Origin: DATEJJ01 sp039649115
Lineage (GTDB): Bacteria > Actinomycetota > Actinomycetes > Mycobacteriales > Micromonosporaceae
DNA: 20,220 nt
Direction: 5' to 3'
Assembly (NCBI GenBank): GCA_039649115.1
Contig: JBBWZQ010000315.1
Span: 1-20,220 of the forward strand
Below are positions 8,059 to 15,624 of the stretch, piece after piece. A program made the position numbers and the translations under genes. The notes below the pieces were generated by a model. It worked only from the letters and a program-made list of their open reading frames with translations. It made no database searches and was not told the origin of the DNA. The number at the start of each line of letters is the position of its first letter. The stretch's first letter is position 1.

Positions 8059-9654
8059 CAGGGCGGTCGGGCCCTGGACCTTCGAGCCGCGGCGCTGCTT
8101 CGCGGGCATCGCGGCCAGCTTCTCGCGCAACTCCACCGCGTACGAGGCGAGCGCCTCCACCAGGTCGGGAACCGACGCGTGCGCCGGCTGCACGTCCATC
8201 CGCAGGCCGAACTCGACCGCCGTCTCCGCGGTCTTCGGCCCGATGACCGCGACCACGGTGCGGGTGTGCGGCTTGCCGGCGATGCCGACCAGGTTGCGCA
8301 CGGTCGACGACGAGGTGAACAGCACCGCGTCGAAGCCACCCGACTTGATCGCGTCCCGGATCTCGGCCGGCGGCGGCGCGGCGCGCACGGTCCGGTACGC
8401 GGTCACGTCGTCGACCTCCCAGCCGCGCTCGGTCAGCCCGGCGGCGAGCGTCTCGGTGGCGATGTCGGCGCGGGGCAGCAGGATCCGGCCCACCGGATCG
8501 AGCACCTCGTCGTAGGGCGAGAACTCGGCGAGCAGGCCCTCCGAGGACTGTTCGTCGGCCGGTACCAGCTCGGGTTGGATGCCGAAGGCGCGCACCGCGT
8601 CCGCGGTCGCCTCCCCGATACAGGCGATCTTCACGCCGCCGAAGTGCCGGGCGTCCAGGCCGTGCTCGCCGAACTTCTCCCAGACGGCCCGTACGGCGTT
8701 GACGGAGGTGAAGATGACCCAGGCGTACCTGCCGTCGACCAGGCCCTTGATGGCGCGCTCCATCTGCGCCGGGGTGCGCGGCGGCTCGACCGCGATCGTC
8801 GGTACCTCGCACGGGATCGCACCGTAGGAGCGCAGCCGCTCGCTCATCAGGCCGGCCTGCTCCTTGGTGCGCGGCACGAGAACCTTCCAGCCGTACAGCG
8901 GGCGGTTCTCCCACCAGCTCAGCCGGTCGCGCTGGGCGATCGCGGCGCCCAGCGAGAGCACCACCCGGCCGCCGAAGCCGATCGCCGAGGTGACCACGCT
9001 GTCCACAGTGGACGTGCTGGTGTACTGCGTCTCGCCGGTACCGTCGCCGGTGATCGCGACCGGGGTCTGCGGATCCAGCCCGGTCGCCAGCAGCCCGTCG
9101 CGTACCGCCCCCAGGTCGCCCGCGTCCACCGCGAGCGCGACCGAGCCGCGGGCGATGGCCGTGGCCACGGCCTCGAAGTCGAGCGACGCCACGTCGTCGA
9201 TGTCGGCGACGGTACGCACGCCGGTCAGCGGCACGCCCGCGTAGGCGGCCACCCCCGCGGCCTGCCCGACGCCCGGTACCACCTCGAACGGCACCGCCGT
9301 GCGCGCGACGGCCTGCACCTCCCGGACCACGGACTCGTGCCCGAACGGGTCACCGACCACCAGGTGTACGGCGTGCAGCCCGGAACGGGCCGCGGACAGC
9401 AGCACCTTGGCCACGTCGCCGGCCGCGCCCTCGGCCGGGCTGAACTGGGCGATCTCGGCGCGCTCGCCGTGCGCGACCTCGCCGGCGGACAGCCCGCGGA
9501 TCGCCTCCAGCAATGGTTCGGGCACGGCGCGGTCGTACACGACGTGGTCGGCGCCGCGCAGCGCGTCGTGTGCCCGGCGGGTCAGCAGTCCCGGGTCGCC
9601 AGGGCCGGCGCCCACGAAGCTGACGTGCCCGGCGAGTTTACGGGTGCGGGTCAT
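8047..9654 (-). CDS. hemD: Uroporphyrinogen-III synthase fused to SUMT/CobA-like methyltransferase domain
   Basis: A 535-residue fusion. Residues 1-250 are a tetrapyrrole-methylase fold beginning HVSFVGAGPGDPGLLTRRAH and containing FEVVPGVGQAAGVAAYAGVPLT. The canonical GGDPFxxGRGxEE loop of active SUMT (CobA/CysG) is reduced to VVGDPFGHES, so methyltransferase activity is doubtful. Residues about 265-515 are HemD: WKVLVPRTKEQAGLMSERLRSYGA, VIFTSVNAVRAV, IGEATADAVRAFG, ILLPRADIATETLAAGL and DAVLFTSSSTVRNL. It should close hydroxymethylbilane into uroporphyrinogen III with inversion of ring D. This fusion next to hemC is standard in actinomycetes. The ATG at 9654 lies inside the end of hemC (17-base overlap), so translation is coupled. 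The gene end is tandemly duplicated. Confidence 0.94.
   Translation of the reverse strand: MTRTRKLAGHVSFVGAGPGDPGLLTRRAHDALRGADHVVYDRAVPEPLLEAIRGLSAGEVAHGERAEIAQFSPAEGAAGDVAKVLLSAARSGLHAVHLVVGDPFGHESVVREVQAVARTAVPFEVVPGVGQAAGVAAYAGVPLTGVRTVADIDDVASLDFEAVATAIARGSVALAVDAGDLGAVRDGLLATGLDPQTPVAITGDGTGETQYTSTSTVDSVVTSAIGFGGRVVLSLGAAIAQRDRLSWWENRPLYGWKVLVPRTKEQAGLMSERLRSYGAIPCEVPTIAVEPPRTPAQMERAIKGLVDGRYAWVIFTSVNAVRAVWEKFGEHGLDARHFGGVKIACIGEATADAVRAFGIQPELVPADEQSSEGLLAEFSPYDEVLDPVGRILLPRADIATETLAAGLTERGWEVDDVTAYRTVRAAPPPAEIRDAIKSGGFDAVLFTSSSTVRNLVGIAGKPHTRTVVAVIGPKTAETAVEFGLRMDVQPAHASVPDLVEALASYAVELREKLAAMPAKQRRGSKVQGPTALRFR
9001..9013. repeat. Iterated palindrome GTCCACAGTGGAC (in hemD)
   Basis: Second perfect copy of the 13-base palindrome. 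It encodes STVD of hemD, again with ACT for Thr. Confidence 0.8.
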
Positions 9655-10591
9655 CCTTTACTCCCAGTACTGTTCCGGCACCGGCACCGAGCAGGTCCTC
9701 CGCCAGTTGGCGGCCGACCGTCGCGGCGTCGGTGAGCGTTCCGGTGCGGCTGAGGCGAAGGGCTACCCGCCCGTCGGCACTCAGTACCGCACCGCGCAGA
9801 TGAATCTCAGCAGAGTCCGCGCCATTGCGCGTGCCGGGCGCGCCGCCGGATACGGTGGCGAGCCCGCCGACCGGCGCTGAGCAGCCGGCCTCCAGTGTTG
9901 CCAGCAGGGTCCGCTCCGCGGTGACAGCGGCCCGGCTGTGCGGATCGTCGAGCGCGGCCAGCGCCTCGACCAGCTCCGGATCGTCGGCCCGGCACTCCAC
10001 GGCCAGCGCGCCCTGCGCGGGTGCGGGCAGCATCAGCGCCGGGTCGAGGATCTCGGTGATCTCGCCGGCCCGGCCCAGCCGGGCGAGCCCGGCCCGGGCC
10101 AGCACCACCGCGTCGAGCTCGCCCGAGGCGACCTTGCCCAGCCGGGTGTCCACGTTGCCGCGGATCGCCACCACCTCGACGGGCAGCCCGAGCGCGGACA
10201 ACTGGGCCATGCGGCGCAGTGCGCCGGTGCCGATCCGGGCACCGGCCGGCAGCTGCGCGAGCGTCAGGCCGTCGCGGGCGACCAGCGCGTCGCGCGGATC
10301 CTCGCGCGCGGGTACCGCCGCGATGACCAGCTCCTCGGCCGGCGCGGTGGGCAGGTCCTTGTACGAGTGGACGGCGAAGTCGATCTCCTTGGCGATCAGC
10401 GCGTCGCGCAGTGCCGAGACGAACACACCCACCCCGAGCCGCTGCACCGGCGCGCTGGACCGGTCGCCCGAGGTGACGATCTCCACCAGCTCCACGCCGC
10501 GGCCGGTTGCCTGCCGTACCCGCTGCGCGATGAGGTGCGCCTGGGCCAACGCGAGCGCGCTGCCGCGGGTACCCAATCGAAGGGACGTCAC
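9638..10591 (-). CDS. hemC: Hydroxymethylbilane synthase (porphobilinogen deaminase)
   Basis: This enzyme joins four porphobilinogens into the linear tetrapyrrole hydroxymethylbilane. The 317-residue product is of family length. The N-terminal LRLGTRGSALALAQA, catalytic Asp79 in DFAVHSYKDLPT, PREDPRDAL-like AREDPRDALVAR, IGTGALRRMAQL, RGNVDTRLGK and LPAPAQGALAVECR are all present. Cys237 in EAGCSAPVGG is the attachment residue for the dipyrromethane cofactor. The start is GTG at 10591 with GGAGG four bases upstream. It overlaps the hemA stop as GTGA, so translation is coupled to hemA, and it overlaps hemD by 17 bases. All catalytic residues are intact. Confidence 0.97.
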   Translation of the reverse strand: MTSLRLGTRGSALALAQAHLIAQRVRQATGRGVELVEIVTSGDRSSAPVQRLGVGVFVSALRDALIAKEIDFAVHSYKDLPTAPAEELVIAAVPAREDPRDALVARDGLTLAQLPAGARIGTGALRRMAQLSALGLPVEVVAIRGNVDTRLGKVASGELDAVVLARAGLARLGRAGEITEILDPALMLPAPAQGALAVECRADDPELVEALAALDDPHSRAAVTAERTLLATLEAGCSAPVGGLATVSGGAPGTRNGADSAEIHLRGAVLSADGRVALRLSRTGTLTDAATVGRQLAEDLLGAGAGTVLGVKDDPHP

Positions 10592-11862
10592 GAGACCTCC
10601 GGGATCTCGGCCACGGAGACCGACTCGTCCGGCACGTCCAGGTCGAACAGCTCGCGCAGCAGGGTGGCGTACCGGTCGCCGCCGGGCTCCGCGGCGAGCT
10701 GCCGTACCCGTACCGTCGGCTGGTGCAGCAGCCGCTGTACCACCCGGTGAACGGTACGCGCGACCTCGGCCCGCTGCTCCTCGCTGAGCTCCGGCTGGCG
10801 GTGGGCCAGCCGGCGCAGCTCCGCCCCGACCACCTCGTCGGCGCGGGCGCGCAGCGCGGCCACCGTCGGTGCCACGTCGGCACTGCGCAGCCAGGCGAGG
10901 AACGCCTCGACCTCGGCGGTGACGATCTCCTCCACCGCGACCCGGTCCGCGGTCAGCACGCCCGGGTCGGCCGGATCGACGTCGCCGTACAGCGCGTCGC
11001 CCAGCCGGGCGATGTCGATCACCTGGACGCCGGGCAGGTCGGCGACGGCCGGATCCACGTCGCGCGGCACGGCCAGGTCGAGCAGGGTCACCGGACCGCT
11101 GATGTGCTCGGGCAGGATGACATGCCCGGGCGAGGCGGTGGCGGAGACCACCATGTCCACTGTGGACAGATCGATCCCGGGCAGCGGCGTCGCGTCGTAC
11201 AGCTCGGCCAGCCGCTGCGCGCGCTCGGGGCTGCGGCTGGTGACGTAGAGCGGACCGGCGCCGGCGCGGCGCAGCGTGGCCAGGGCGAGCGCGCCCATCG
11301 CCCCGGCACCGACGACCAGCGTCGGCCGGTCCACGAGGTCGCCCGCGAGGCCCAGCGCGGCGGACACCACGGTCTGCCCCGCGCGGTCGATGCCGGTCTC
11401 GGTGTGCGCCCGCTTGCCGACCCGCAGCGCCTGCTGCATCAGCTCGTGCAGCAGCCGGCCGGCCGCCTCGTGCTCGGACGCCAGGCCGTAGGCCTCGCGC
11501 ATCTGGCCGAGGATCTGCGCCTCGCCGACCACCATCGAGTCCAGGCCGGTCACCACGTGGTACGCGTGGCGGACCGCTTCGGCGTCGTACTTCACGTACA
11601 GGTGCTGGGCGAGCTCGTTGGGCGTGTATCCGGCCCGGGCCGCCAGCACGTTGCCGATGTCGGCGAGGCCGCCGTGGAACGCGCTGACTCCCGCGTACAC
11701 CTCGACCCGGTTGCAGGTCGACAGCACCAGCGCCTCGCCGACGTACTCCTGGCTCAGCAGCGCGCCGAGCACCGCTGCCGCCGCCGAGTTGGGTACGGCC
11801 AGGCGCTCCAGGACGGCCACCGGTGCGCTGCGGTACGAGACACCAACCACCAGCAGGTTCAC
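10588..11862 (-). CDS. hemA: Glutamyl-tRNA reductase
   Basis: First committed step of tetrapyrrole synthesis by the C5 pathway: reduction of glutamyl-tRNA with NADPH to glutamate-1-semialdehyde. The product has 424 residues. MNLLVVGVSYRSAPV starts the catalytic domain, and the nucleophile Cys50 stands in LVLSTCNRVEVY. GLDSMVVGEAQILGQMREAY is the conserved substrate-binding stretch. The NADPH site is TLVVGAGAMG (GAGAMG 185-190), followed by the helical dimerisation tail. The GTG at 11862 has AGGAGG ten bases upstream and overlaps the rex stop codon as GTGA. The much longer frame, open back to 12048, lies inside rex and is not used. hemL for the next step is not in the window. HemA is normally the flux-controlling enzyme, so its position directly behind rex makes it the obvious control point. 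Confidence 0.97.
   Translation of the reverse strand: MNLLVVGVSYRSAPVAVLERLAVPNSAAAAVLGALLSQEYVGEALVLSTCNRVEVYAGVSAFHGGLADIGNVLAARAGYTPNELAQHLYVKYDAEAVRHAYHVVTGLDSMVVGEAQILGQMREAYGLASEHEAAGRLLHELMQQALRVGKRAHTETGIDRAGQTVVSAALGLAGDLVDRPTLVVGAGAMGALALATLRRAGAGPLYVTSRSPERAQRLAELYDATPLPGIDLSTVDMVVSATASPGHVILPEHISGPVTLLDLAVPRDVDPAVADLPGVQVIDIARLGDALYGDVDPADPGVLTADRVAVEEIVTAEVEAFLAWLRSADVAPTVAALRARADEVVGAELRRLAHRQPELSEEQRAEVARTVHRVVQRLLHQPTVRVRQLAAEPGGDRYATLLRELFDLDVPDESVSVAEIPEVS
11155..11167. repeat. Iterated palindrome GTCCACTGTGGAC (in hemA)
   Basis: Third perfect copy of the palindrome, with central T on the plus strand. It encodes STVD of hemA with ACA for Thr. Confidence 0.8.
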
Positions 11863-12593
11863 GATCCGACCGCCTCCTGTCCCAGCACCGATGGCAAGGT
11901 CGACGGGAGCGCGGTCAACGACGCCTTCCGGTGTTCGTGGAACGAGAGGATCTGCAGCTCGATGGCGAGGTCGACCTTGCGGACATCGACGTTTTCCGGT
12001 ACCGAGAGTACGCAAGGTGCGAAGTTGAGGATACTGGTAACACCACACGAAACCAGAGCGTCAGCGACCGACTGCGCGGCGTGCGCGGGAGTCGCGATGA
12101 CCGCGATCGAGATGCCCTCCTGGGCCACCACCTCGGCCAGTTGGCTGGTGTGGCGCACCGCCAGACCATTGATCCACTCACCCACGCGGGCCTGGTCGGC
12201 ATCGAAGAGCGCCGCTATGTGGAACCCGCGGGAGCCGAAGCCCGCGTACCCGGCCAGGGCGTGGCCCAGGTTGCCGACGCCGACGAGGGCCACCGCACGG
12301 TGCTGGTTGAGCCCCAGCACATGCTCGATCTTCTCGATCAGCTGGGTGACGTCGTACCCGACCCCACGGGTCCCGTTCGAGCGCAGGTAGGACAGGTCCT
12401 TGCGCAGCTTCGCGGAGTTGACGCCGGCGGCCGCGGCCAGCTCCTCGCTGGAGACGACGTCGGCGCCCGCATCCGCGAGGGCGTGCAGGGCGCGGAGGTA
12501 CTCCGGCAGGCGGCCGACCGTCGCGTCAGGGAGGTCCGGAAGATCCGGGACGTCAGTGCGGATGGCCGACCGGTCGTTGTGCTGCTGGCTCAT
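11859..12593 (-). CDS. rex: Redox-sensing transcriptional repressor Rex
   Basis: A 244-residue dimeric repressor that binds DNA when NADH is low and lets go when NADH binds. The N-terminal winged helix reads TVGRLPEYLRALHAL and VSSEELAAAAGVNSAKLRKDLSYL (about 25-70), followed by GTRGVGYDV. The Rossmann NADH-binding site is VALVGVGNLGHAL (GVGNLG 105-110). ILNFAPCVLSVPENVDVRKVDLAIELQILSF-type sequence near the C-terminus is typical of the family. The start at 12593 has GGAG close by; an in-frame ATG at 12617 with GGAGG ten bases upstream would add eight residues and cannot be excluded. rex heads the hem operon and overlaps hemA by four bases. A Rex operator lies over its own promoter, so autoregulation is expected, as known in Streptomyces coelicolor. 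Confidence 0.96.
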   Translation of the reverse strand: MSQQHNDRSAIRTDVPDLPDLPDATVGRLPEYLRALHALADAGADVVSSEELAAAAGVNSAKLRKDLSYLRSNGTRGVGYDVTQLIEKIEHVLGLNQHRAVALVGVGNLGHALAGYAGFGSRGFHIAALFDADQARVGEWINGLAVRHTSQLAEVVAQEGISIAVIATPAHAAQSVADALVSCGVTSILNFAPCVLSVPENVDVRKVDLAIELQILSFHEHRKASLTALPSTLPSVLGQEAVGS

Positions 12594-12680
12594 GTGACTC
12601 CGTGCGGAAGCTGGCATTGGGGCGGAGCCTCCGTAGGTAGGCCGTGACCGGCTGTACACACAAGGGCCCGCCGCCGTTAC

Positions 12681-12709
12681 AGAGTAGGCGCTTGTGAAGT
12701 CGTGCACAA
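12681..12709 (-). promoter_or_regulatory. Promoter of the rex-hem operon
   Basis: On the minus strand, TTGTGC (12709-12704) and TACTCT (12686-12681) are separated by 17 bases, a sigma-70/HrdB-type layout. Transcription would start near 12674, giving a leader of about 80 bases before rex. The -35 box and most of the spacer are covered by the Rex operator. A palindrome ATCGCGAT (12710-12717) lies just upstream of the -35 box. Confidence 0.6.
12692..12709. promoter_or_regulatory. Rex operator (ROP)
   Basis: TTGTGAAGTCGTGCACAA is an imperfect inverted repeat. It matches the Rex consensus TTGTGAAnnnnTTCACAA with a single departure (TGCACAA in the right arm). It overlaps the -35 box and spacer of the rex promoter, the right place for repression. 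Consensus from established knowledge of Streptomyces Rex; site seen directly. Confidence 0.82.
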
Positions 12710-12739
12710 ATCGCGATCTTGAAGGGCTTGAGGGACTTC

Positions 12740-13375
12740 TCACCGCTCCTTCGCGGCGAGGAGGACCGCGCCGGCCAGCGTCTGCGCGACCGGGTGCCCG
12801 GTGGCGCGCAGCCGGCCCGCGTCGGTGAACCCGCCCGCGTAGAGCACCACACGGGCGCCCAGCGCGGTCGCCGCCGCCGCGTCGTCGACCGAGTCGCCGA
12901 TCAGGACACAGTCCGGCCCGCCGATCCCGAGGCCCGACAGGTGCGCGGCCAGGTGCGGCGCCTTGTGCCCGCCGCCGACGGCGGCCCGCAGGCCGTCGAC
13001 CCGGTCGAAGTACGAGACCAGCCCGTAGCGCCGCACCGTCGGCACCAGTTCGTCGTGGAACCACATCGACAACAATGACTGGGTACCCGCCCAGTCCGCT
13101 AGTGCGTCCAGCGCGCCGGTCGCCAGTGCGCAGGTGGCGAGGCCCTCGTTGTAGGCCACGTGGAACGCCTTGTCGAGCGCGGCGAACTGCTCCTCGTCGA
13201 CGGGGCGCCCGAGCACGGAGGCGTAGTACGCGGAGATCGGCCGGCGGAAGTCGCGGCGGTGCTCGGCGGCGGTGACGGCCCGGCCGCCGAGCACCGCCAG
13301 CGAGGCGTTGGTCGCGGTGACCACCAGCGACAGGTCGTCGAGCAGGGTGCCGTTCCAGTCCCAGACAAGGTGCAC
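12740..13375 (-). CDS. HAD-superfamily hydrolase
   Basis: A 211-residue protein starting MHLVWDWNGTLLDDL. The nucleophile Asp6 is followed by Asn8 where most HAD phosphatases have the acid/base Asp (DxN instead of DxD). This variant is common in the actinobacterial group found near rex, and suggests a slow or specialised phosphatase. The substrate-binding cap lies at about 20-90. Motif III Lys is in GGGHKAPHLAAHL, and motif IV is VLIGDSVDDAAAA with the Mg-binding Asp pair. The start at GTG 13375 is chosen because a TAATCT box ends seven bases upstream (leaderless) and because the family begins here; a TTG at 13408 would add eleven residues. It is cytoplasmic, substrate unknown. It lies between the glutaredoxin gene and the rex operon on the same strand. 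Confidence 0.85.
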   Translation of the reverse strand: MHLVWDWNGTLLDDLSLVVTATNASLAVLGGRAVTAAEHRRDFRRPISAYYASVLGRPVDEEQFAALDKAFHVAYNEGLATCALATGALDALADWAGTQSLLSMWFHDELVPTVRRYGLVSYFDRVDGLRAAVGGGHKAPHLAAHLSGLGIGGPDCVLIGDSVDDAAAATALGARVVLYAGGFTDAGRLRATGHPVAQTLAGAVLLAAKER

Positions 13376-13382
13376 CCGGTCA

Positions 13383-13388
13383 AGATTA
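13383..13388 (-). promoter_or_regulatory. -10 box of leaderless promoter for the HAD hydrolase
   Basis: TAATCT on the minus strand, seven bases ahead of the GTG at 13375, matches TAnnnT with leaderless spacing. No Shine-Dalgarno sequence precedes the GTG. No good -35 box is seen. Confidence 0.5.
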
Positions 13389-13438
13389 GCGGCCGCCGGC
13401 CGTGCCAACTCCGGGTCGCGGCTGTGATCGGACGTTGG

Positions 13439-13669
13439 TCAGCGGGCGAGGTCGCGGCGCAGGCGGTCCTCCTCGACCCGCCAGTACCCGTGCTCCTTGC
13501 CGTCGAGCAGCACCACCGGTACCCGGTCGCCGTACTCGGCCTCCAGATCCAGGTCGCCGTCCACGTACCGGACCGTCCACGGCTCGCCGATCCGCTCCAG
13601 CACCTCCGCCGCGACCTCGCACAGGTGGCAACCGGTCCGGCTGATCATGGTGATGCGCGTCTCAGTCAC
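13439..13669 (-). CDS. Glutaredoxin-family protein (DUF836-like)
   Basis: A 76-residue thioredoxin-fold protein. The redox motif is CHLC (Cys14, Cys17) in MISRTGCHLCEVAAEVLERIG. The cis-Pro is in DRVPVVLLDGKEHGYWRV. The compact beta-alpha-beta layout and length agree with the small glutaredoxin-like proteins usually found beside rex and hemA in actinomycetes. It may reduce disulphides in the cytoplasm with mycothiol or thioredoxin reductase as donor; this is inference. The GTG start at 13669 overlaps the end of the acyl-CoA synthetase gene by eight bases, with GGAAGG nine bases upstream, so the two are translated together. An internal ATG would remove the first seven residues but leave the motif intact. 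Confidence 0.87.
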   Translation of the reverse strand: MTETRITMISRTGCHLCEVAAEVLERIGEPWTVRYVDGDLDLEAEYGDRVPVVLLDGKEHGYWRVEEDRLRRDLAR

Positions 13670-15203
13670 GGAGTGCGGCCTTCCGGACCTTGCCCGTCGC
13701 CGAGTGCGGCAGGGACGGGCGGAACTCGATCGCGGTCGGGCACTTGAAGCGGGCCAGGTTGCGTTCGCAGTGCACGATCAGCTCCTCGACCGTGACCGGG
13801 GTGCGGGTCACCACGAACGCCTTGACCGTCTGGCCCGTATACGGGTGCGGGTCCCCCACCACCGCCGCCTCGGCCACCGCCGGGTGCGCCTGCAGGATCT
13901 GCTCCACCTCGTACGGGTACACGTTGAACCCGCTGACCAGGATCAGCTCCCGCAGCCGGTCGACCAGGAACAGGTCCCCGTCCGCGTCGGCGTACGCCAC
14001 GTCGCCGGTGGCCCACCAGCCCTGCGCGTCCGGCCCGTCCCGCCCGTCCGGCCAGTAGCCGCTGAACAGGTTGGCGCCGGTGACCACGATCTCCCCCGGG
14101 TCGGTGCCGGGCGAGCCCGGGGCGTCGTCGTCGAAGTCGTCCCCGGCCAGGTCGATCTCCTCGCCGTTGGCCGCCACGAGCTTGAGCGAGACGCCGGGGA
14201 TGGGCCGCCCGATCGAGGAGCGCTTGCGGGTCGGGGACAGCAGCGTCGAGGTGAGCACCGGAGCGGTCTCGGTCAACCCGTACCCCTCGGCAAGCACCTC
14301 GCCGGCGGCCTCCCGGAAGCGGCGCGCGGCGGCCGGGTCCAGCGGCGCCGCGCCGCTGATCGCGGTCCGCACGCTGCCGAACGCCTCGGCCAGGTCGGGC
14401 AGCAGCGACCAGGCGACGAACATCGGGGGTACGCCCACCACGATGGTGACCTGGTGCGCGGCGATCAGCCGCAGCACCTCGACCGGGTCGAAGCGCTCCA
14501 CGAGCACCCCCCGGGCGCCGTGGTAGGCCACCGAGCCCAGGCCGGAATTGAGCCCGAACGCGTGGAAGAGCGGCAGCACGAGCAGGACCACGTCGTCGGG
14601 CCGGACCGGCGGCGGCTGGATCTCCGCCAGTTGGGCGTGGTTGGCGAGCAGGGCGCGGTGCGACAGCATGGCGCCCTTCGGGTTGCCCTCGGTGCCGCTC
14701 GTGTACAGCAGCACGGCGAGGTCCTCACCCCCGGTCGCCGCCAGCACCGGCTCACCCGCCCGCACCAGCCCGTCCAGGCGTGCGAACGCGTGCTCCGGCG
14801 CCGCGCCGCCGAGTGACGCGATCACCTCGGGCGTGCCGATGAGCACCGCCGCGCCGGAGTCGGCCAGCACGTGCGCCAGCTCCCGCGCCGTGTACCCCGG
14901 GTTGACCGGTACCGCCACCAGCCCCGCCCGCAGTGTGCCGAAGTAGGCCTCCGCGAACTGCGGCACGTTGGGCAGGGCGAGCGCCACCCGGGCCGGATGG
15001 CCGCCGCTTTCCGGGAGCTCCAGCGCGCGCAGGCCGCGCGCCACCGCGTCCACGGTGTTGTCCAACTCGCCCCAGCTGACCGACTGGTCCTGCCAGATCA
15101 GCGCGGGCTGCCGGGCATCGCGCCGCGCGGCCCGGCGCACTGTGTCGGCGAGGTTACGAGGGTCCTGCACGGAGGCTGAGTCTGGCACATGATGCCCGTT
15201 CAC
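13662..15203 (-). CDS. AMP-dependent acyl-CoA synthetase (fatty-acid CoA ligase type)
   Basis: A 513-residue member of the ANL superfamily, which activates a carboxylic acid with ATP and passes it to CoA. All core motifs are intact: ATP loop YTSGTEGNPKG (about 167-177), LPLFHAFGLNSG, YGLTETAPV (308-316), WWATGDVAY (TGD 399-401), the hinge DRLRELILVSGFNVYPYEVE, and the C-terminal catalytic Lys505 in SATGKVRKAAL. An unusual acidic insert (DDFDDDAPGSPGTD) lies before the hinge. The overall look is that of long- or medium-chain fatty-acid ligases; the chain length cannot be read from sequence. Start: GTG 15203 is taken as the longest with a plausible N-terminus, but GTG 15188 or 15170 are possible, and none has a strong ribosome site. 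It is the first gene of a two-gene unit with the glutaredoxin and diverges from the bldN region. Confidence 0.9.
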   Translation of the reverse strand: MNGHHVPDSASVQDPRNLADTVRRAARRDARQPALIWQDQSVSWGELDNTVDAVARGLRALELPESGGHPARVALALPNVPQFAEAYFGTLRAGLVAVPVNPGYTARELAHVLADSGAAVLIGTPEVIASLGGAAPEHAFARLDGLVRAGEPVLAATGGEDLAVLLYTSGTEGNPKGAMLSHRALLANHAQLAEIQPPPVRPDDVVLLVLPLFHAFGLNSGLGSVAYHGARGVLVERFDPVEVLRLIAAHQVTIVVGVPPMFVAWSLLPDLAEAFGSVRTAISGAAPLDPAAARRFREAAGEVLAEGYGLTETAPVLTSTLLSPTRKRSSIGRPIPGVSLKLVAANGEEIDLAGDDFDDDAPGSPGTDPGEIVVTGANLFSGYWPDGRDGPDAQGWWATGDVAYADADGDLFLVDRLRELILVSGFNVYPYEVEQILQAHPAVAEAAVVGDPHPYTGQTVKAFVVTRTPVTVEELIVHCERNLARFKCPTAIEFRPSLPHSATGKVRKAALRD

Positions 15204-15471
15204 GACACCACCGGGAGCAGGCCGGTAATCACGCGACACGCGACCCGTCGCCGGACCAAATCGCACTGACACGGTGTGTTGGAAACGTCGCGGCACGTGT
15301 CGGATGGCCCTCGACGCACAAGATGTGCGACAAGGTGATCCCATTTTCCGAAATACTTCGCCTCTGTGTAACGGACTCCCCACATGTGGGTGACGTTCGT
15401 CCTATTATCGCGTGGGTTGGCTCACCCGTTTTCGCCGTGTGCCAGCACCCCTTCACCCTGAGGAGGCCGCA
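15204..15471. promoter_or_regulatory. Divergent regulatory region between acyl-CoA synthetase and the bldN leader ORF
   Basis: This 268-base gap holds three candidate sites. CGCACA-aga-TGTGCG (15315-15329) is an inverted repeat that could be an operator for the minus-strand ligase gene. CCCACATGTGGG (15379-15390) is a perfect 12-base palindrome. TATTAT (15403-15408) is a good -10 box on the plus strand that would start a transcript near 15415, some 57 bases before the leader ORF. The palindrome covers the place where the -35 box should be, and no TTGACA-like -35 is visible, so an activator or repressor site is likely. No other gene is seen here. Confidence 0.45.
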
Positions 15472-15624
15472 GTGCCCGTTAAAGCACCGCATTACCACCT
15501 CGTGGGTCGGAGTCGGACTCGCACCGCCGGGCGCCTGCCCGGGCTGCGGGACGGACACGGCCCGAACCGGGAGCCCGAGCCTGCCTGTGCCGATCTCCCC
15601 GTCCACGCCGAGGGGGTGCGGTGA
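15472..15624 (+). CDS. 50-codon leader ORF overlapping the bldN start
   Basis: A short frame beginning VPVKAPHYHLVGRSRTRT and ending in a stop that overlaps the bldN start codon as GTGA (15621-15624). Its GTG has GAGGAGG five bases upstream, one of the strongest ribosome sites in the window. That and the four-base overlap are the reasons to list it. The product is basic, has one Cys near the end and no recognisable domain; I know no family for it. Third-position G+C is modest in the first ten codons and high afterwards. It may be a regulatory leader whose translation sets bldN translation, a small independent protein, or an accident of sequence. Confidence 0.45.
   Translation: MPVKAPHYHLVGRSRTRTAGRLPGLRDGHGPNREPEPACADLPVHAEGVR

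Noticed and set aside
10723..12390. A 555-codon open frame on the plus strand opposite hemA and rex
   Set aside because: Shadow of hemA and rex on the other strand, with no family motif.
12649..12663. TGTACACACAAG-like sequence as a second Rex site downstream of the first
   Set aside because: Only one half-site resembles the Rex consensus; the other arm is missing.
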